This document shows positions 59,729 through 64,000 of a stretch of 64,000 nucleotides of DNA, one piece after another (the first letter of the stretch is position 1; every line of letters starts with the position of its first letter). Location of the stretch: NCBI GenBank assembly GCA_029531795.1, contig JAPEIS010000016.1, positions 1,240,001 to 1,304,000 of the forward strand, written 5' to 3'. Below the pieces are notes generated by a model that was not told where the DNA came from, searched no databases, and was given only the letters and a program-made list of their open reading frames with translations. The stretch comes from Sclerotinia nivalis (Eukaryota; Ascomycota; Leotiomycetes; Helotiales; Sclerotiniaceae). A program made the translations under genes and the position numbers.

Positions 59729-61572
59729 CTACCACCATACTTTACAATCACTCAACCCTTTAACCTTACCCAACCCCAACGTCTGACCTTTGTTCACCAC
59801 TTTACTATCGTCCGCCAGTCCGCCCTCACCCGCCAGTTTGTCTTTGTCCGTCACTTTATTATCATCTGCAAGTTTGTTTTCGTTCATTAGCTTGTCCTTG
59901 TCCGTCAACTTGCCTTCATCCACTAGCTTGTCCTCGTCCGTCAACTTGCCTTCATCCATTAGCTTGTCCTTGTTCGTCAACTTGCCTTCATTCACCACGC
60001 TACTATCGCCCGCTGCCTTGCTTTCATCCCCCTGCCTACTCTCATTCATCTCTTTGATCTCACTCGCCAGTGTAGTTCCCCTCGAAGTCATATTCTCCTG
60101 TTTATTTACTCTCTCGGCTTCTTTAGCCAAGGTTTTTTCCAACCATTCCTTAGCATGATCAGATGCACCTTTGGGGTCTCCTTTCCAACGAAGAAGATTT
60201 TGTTGCACTGCGGAATGTTTGACTTTCTTTTCGTAGAAGAGCCGTCCAAATTTCTTCCCAAGTTCAAGAGATTCTGGGTTTAATTCTTGATTGATTGGGT
60301 TGGTAATGGCATGGAACATGTCCGTTGCTTGCTCATCAGTAATGTGTTTGAATTCCATCTCCTTATCCATCCTGCCTTCACGAATCAATTCTGAAGAGAA
60401 ATCATGAAGTTCCTGGAGATAGTTGGTTGTAATGATACTGATGTAACCTTCGGGAGATGTAGGACCGTCAAGTAGGTTCAAAAAAACAGATAGCGGGAAA
60501 CCTTCTTGTCTCGATTCAGCATTATACTCCTGGAAAGTACTTGGCCTAATATCTTCGTACACAACCATTGAGGATGCAGGGAGATTTTGTAAGATTGTAC
60601 TCAGATCCTCCGGATCATGTTTCTTCAGATTGATGAAACACACATTCAGATTGAAGAAGTTGGCTAAAGCCACAATCAAGCTTGTCTTTCCAGTACCTGC
60701 TACTCCGTGGAAAAGATATACTCGCTTATGCTTAGATCCAATTTTTTCGTGAAACTCCTTATCCTCTTCCGACGCTGAATAGAAAGTTTGAAACTCCCCG
60801 ACAATTTCATCTTTCTGAATCTTATCCATAAACACATATTCCAGAGAACGACGGGGAATTTTTCCTATCGGCTTCCAACATTCTCTTAGGAAACGACGCT
60901 CCCAGAGGTCTGCCGGTCGAAAAGCTCGGATGCCTTTGCCTTTGAAGCAGGTTTTGATAAGGTCGGAATTGCCAAGGGAAGAATCGTATAAAAGTCTCTG
61001 TATTCCTTTTTTGGGAACAGCCCATAGCAATTGATAACCAAACTTTGTTTACTTGCTTGAGGTCGAGTATTAAATCCAGAGCCTGACACACTAGGGATAC
61101 TTGGTTCTGTATGGATTACTCGAAAGTGCCAAAACTTGTATTGAAAGTCATGACTGCCGTACCCGATATGATAGTTCAGCGTAGGCGTGGTATTGCAGTT
61201 GAGTTTAGTGGATAGCTTATCATCTAGTAATGATGTTGTGATATTGTAGGAAGACAATGGGATGTTCTCGGAGAGCCATATAGAGAGCGGTTTGAATAGG
61301 TCGTCTCCTTCATCAATGCAATTTGTAATGTATGGCGGATAGATATAGAAGATAATAACACATATTAAAGATATTATGATTAGATGTTCAATTGGCATCC
61401 AGCCTGAAATGAGTTGATAAATAAATGAAGCAATATCAAGATATATATAAAATTTGGATTGAAGTGTTCTAAGAAGAAGAGGAAGAGGAAGAGGAAGAGG
61501 AAGAGGAAGAGGAAGAGAGGAATTCGGGATCTGTAATGATTCAAAAGGGTTCTTTGATGTAGAATTGGACAT
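59729..61572 (-). CDS. BCS1-like AAA ATPase with an apparent one-base frameshift
   Basis: The first frame (61572 to about 61010) gives an N-terminal Leu/Pro run made by a GGAAGA repeat, a membrane segment (HLIIISLICVIIFYIYP, about residues 63-79) and a BCS1-N-like domain ending SLVINCYGLFPKK. The second frame (about 61010-59729) continues GIQRLLYDSSLGNSD and the AAA module: Walker A GVAGTGKTS, Walker B MVVYEDI, sensor IITTN, and Arg-finger-like ELIREGRMD. A charged tail of about three 12-residue DKLxDEGKLTDx repeats ends it. The joint is an A6 run (T6 at 61007-61012 on the plus strand). One extra A would restore about 614 residues. Known BCS1 translocates Rieske protein across the mitochondrial inner membrane; fungal BCS1-like paralogues are mostly uncharacterised. 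An intron (GTAATC...CAAAG) is a weaker alternative. Confidence 0.8.
61470..61522. repeat. (GGAAGA)n tract inside the AAA ATPase gene
   Basis: About eight hexanucleotide units. On the coding strand they make the Leu-Pro-Leu-Pro run at residues about 20-33, so length changes would alter the protein without shifting frame. Confidence 0.85.
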
Positions 61573-62823
61573 GATTGAGGTTGAATTGATATTATCTTTT
61601 GACTAGAAGTAGTATAGTTGTAAAAGATTGTAAGCTGTGTAAGGAAGTCTCTTCGGTGCTTATAGTCTGTCAAAAGTTGGTTTTGATTGAAAAAATTAGG
61701 CATCCAAAGTAATAAGTTGATCAACAAAGTAATAAGTCGATCAAATGAAAAAAGTAATACTTAATGGGTGGATGGCTGCATTGTATCCCCCCTAGTCGCA
61801 TTAAGCGATTATTACTACCAAAAGCGCGATATCACCAAAAGCAACGACACCACCAAAAGCACAACACCGCCAAAAGCGCGACATCACCAAAAGCTCAAAA
61901 TTATCTTACGTGGATATTCAATCTATTCTTAATCCATTAATCTCTTTTCTTTCACTTCAATACTAGTCTTACTTGGGTAATATTGGAATATTAATGAAAC
62001 TTTTGATTCCGGGATACATTGCCCGGACACTGATCTGATATTTTCAGACTGTAATATAGGCTCAGCCCTTTCTCATTCTTCTGAACTTTCAATCATCCAA
62101 GTTGACTATTATTTTTAGATAATAAAATTATCATATTCATAATTTGATTGTTGTTGCCAATTAATCAATACTTTTTCAAAAACAATTTCACCAGTATGCT
62201 TATGTGAACTTTCCTTAAAGAATTTAACAGATAAATCAATGGTATAATCATCTCAAAGAATAAGCCTTCCATATGTCCTCCTCTGAAAAGAGTGGTATCT
62301 CCAGCCTGCCCCCTCATGATGATCTCTCCAAGAAATTAAGCCCTAAAGACAAAGCAAAACCACATTTATTTTTGGTTATATTAAAACATTTCTGGTTTCT
62401 CGACCAATTACCAAAGGAAACTGCATTATTGAACCTGCTACCGCACAAGAATGAGTAGGAGGAAACCAAAAACTCTCAAAGGCTGAGAGCTGAGTGATGC
62501 TAAATTGCATCTCTTACTCATTGATTTCATTGTACTCATGACAACCATAATTTACCACTCAAAGAACCATACTCACTGACAAATACTAATCACCATATCA
62601 CTTTTGAACTACTCCAGTATACAAAACATCTGTTCAAGGTATCCGAATAAGCACATTTAGGGATATAGGTAGTAAGGAATTCCTTTGCATTTGCAATAAA
62701 GTATAAGGAAGACCACCTGTGTGGTGGAAAACTTATACCAAGAAATGATGACTATTGTCACTCCTCCATTTTAGCTGCCCACTTCTGCCATTCACTTCTT
62801 AATGTGCTAGGCTCATGAACTAT
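61573..62823. other. Intergenic stretch with a CCAAAAGC repeat and one small ORF
   Basis: A CACCAAAAGCGCGA-type repeat (about six units of irregular spacing) lies at 61817-61893. A plus-strand ORF at 62273-62458 (61 residues, MSSSEKSGISSLPPHDDLSK...) has a reasonable start context but no recognisable features, and I do not call it a gene with confidence. Confidence 0.5.
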
Positions 62824-63747
62824 CTAATAAACTGCCAATGGATATGGATATCCATTCGAAATGATAATGTTCAAGAACAATGGCTGAAAATAATTAGCTG
62901 GTGATAATAGTATTAAATGTCTTGGGACTTACCTCTATTGTTTCAGCTGTTGACTCTAGGTTGGAGTTAGGTACTAGCTTGTGGAATTGTTGTAAGATAT
63001 CCATTATGCCACGTTCTTCATACGAAGCTCCTTCTCGCTAAGCCTCAAAACGAGGCGTAAGATAATGATTATTCGATTCTTTTATTAAGCTCAATAAGAC
63101 TTCATGAAGGGAGGCTTCATCATAGGCTTTGTGGAAGAGCTTGAAAAGTTCTTGGAAAAAGTTAGCCATGGGATCTAGATAAGAGTTGGAAGAGTTGGCG
63201 GGGTTGCGCTTGATCTTCGAAATTGTATGCCTAGTGAATGGGTGTTGGCTCAGGTCAATTGTTAGACTCTGCGGTGCCATCTGCAAAAACACTTCTACAA
63301 TAGAATTGACTTCATCGATGGCTTGTTGATGACTTGCATGGCGATGGTAGCCCAAGGATGACATGACCAGATCAGAAAATCGTGTCCGGTTGAGAGTTTG
63401 TCGAAGAAGTTTGTGAGAGTGTATTCCAAGTTGATAGATTCATGAAAAAGATCAACTAGTTTCTGTTTTGCCATATTCTTTGACCCAAATTGATTCCATT
63501 CAGGTGATGCCATCTCTAGTGGTAATCGCACAACTCTAGGTTGGTTACTCCTTTTAATGAAGAGATCTACTAAAGACTCTGAACATATAGGTTTCCAATA
63601 GTTCAGAAGATCTAACTTCCCTTCATCAACACAAGAGGCGTGCAAGCATGCAATGGTTTGAAGTTCGTAGCATCGCTTTAAGACTTTGAGGTTCGAGTCT
63701 GCTGGTACACTGTTCATGAAGGTCTTATTGGATGGTGACAAACTCAT
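62824..63747 (-). CDS. Uncharacterised multi-exon protein, possibly damaged
   Basis: Starts MSLSPSNKTFMNSVPADSN at 63747 and runs through DEGKLDLLNYWKPICSES and LPLEMASPEWNQFGSKN. Near 63300-63400 two frames overlap. Either an intron joins WATIAMQ to MAPQSLTIDLS (GTCATC donor, TTTTTGCAG acceptor, 53 bp, phase 0) or a one-base indel leads into SDLVMSSLGYHRHASHQQAI. The frame continues (FFQELFKLFHKAYDEASLHE) to an in-frame TAG at 63039. The same frame then reads REGASYEERGIMDILQQF to a consensus intron (62884-62932; GTAAGT...TTTCAG) and a last exon PLFLNIIISNGYPYPLAVY ending at 62824. The TAG may be a nonsense mutation or lie in an intron with a GTCTTA donor. No known domain. Confidence 0.5.
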
Positions 63748-64000
63748 ATCAACAGAATGATATCTTGAGGAGATGGAAAGAGACAGAAGATACTGATAAT
63801 GGTATTGATATTCTTTAAAGTATTTACAAAGTAATGGTTGTGATATGTTGGAAGGTCCTTCATATTATCAATTGGCAGGATTTACATATAATATTTCAGC
63901 TAAAGCTCCACTTGCCCAACCGTGTTCTATCTCAGGTCATGGTATGACATTTTACAAGGGAAAAGTAGAGAATCCTAAGTGGGTATATATCAATCAAGAA
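63748..64000. other. Upstream region of the last gene
   Basis: Presumed 5' flank of the gene starting at 63747 on the minus strand. A frame running off the right edge (LEGPSYYQLAGFTYNISA-like on the plus strand from about 63850) reads protein-like and may be part of a gene that continues beyond the window. Confidence 0.3.

Overview
The window looks like nuclear DNA of a filamentous ascomycete. Genes are small, with 45-80 bp introns (GTAAGT/GTATGT donors, CTAAC-like branch sites). The left quarter is extremely AT-rich and packed with transposons whose reading frames carry C-to-T type stops and substitutions, as left by repeat-induced point mutation (RIP). The gene families (DUF3712, DUF3716, BCS1-like AAA, a six-cysteine secreted protein, an eight-cysteine hydrophobin-like protein) fit Leotiomycetes or a close class. 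That placement is inference; no rRNA or housekeeping marker is present.

Left arm (1-16.8 kb): a nest of mobile elements in AT-rich DNA. A microsatellite-rich repeat unit occurs twice (about 2.04-3.71 kb and 12.4-16.2 kb). Into these copies have gone two solo LTRs of one 285-bp family in opposite orientation, an LTR of a second family with a nested insertion, a complete but dead Ty3/Gypsy chromodomain retrotransposon (5430-12397), a Tc1/mariner element, a 5'-truncated Tad-like LINE, and two nearly identical 213-bp solo LTRs. Several insertions have perfect 5-bp target duplications, so part of the order of events can be read.

Middle (16.8-49 kb): sparse genes in long non-coding stretches. They include a small membrane protein (17.2 kb), a DUF3712 membrane protein (32.7 kb), a trypsin-like serine protease (37.5 kb), a six-cysteine secreted protein (40.1 kb), a hydrophobin-like protein (42.6 kb) and a serine-rich small protein (47.7 kb). 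Two more solo LTRs of the second family, at 20.0 and 40.9 kb, also have perfect target duplications.

Right arm (49-64 kb): denser, made mostly of unrecognised fungal genes: two members of one apparent new family (50.1-51.7 kb and 55.3-57.2 kb), two small genes ending in cysteine pairs (52.2 and 53.0 kb), a DUF3716 zinc-binding protein, a BCS1-like AAA ATPase with an apparent one-base frameshift, and a multi-exon gene at 62.8-63.7 kb with possible lesions. The density of orphan and damaged genes suggests an accessory or subtelomeric-type region. I see no pathway or operon logic; these are independent eukaryotic genes. Exon joins were worked out by hand from splice signals and reading frame and need transcript support.
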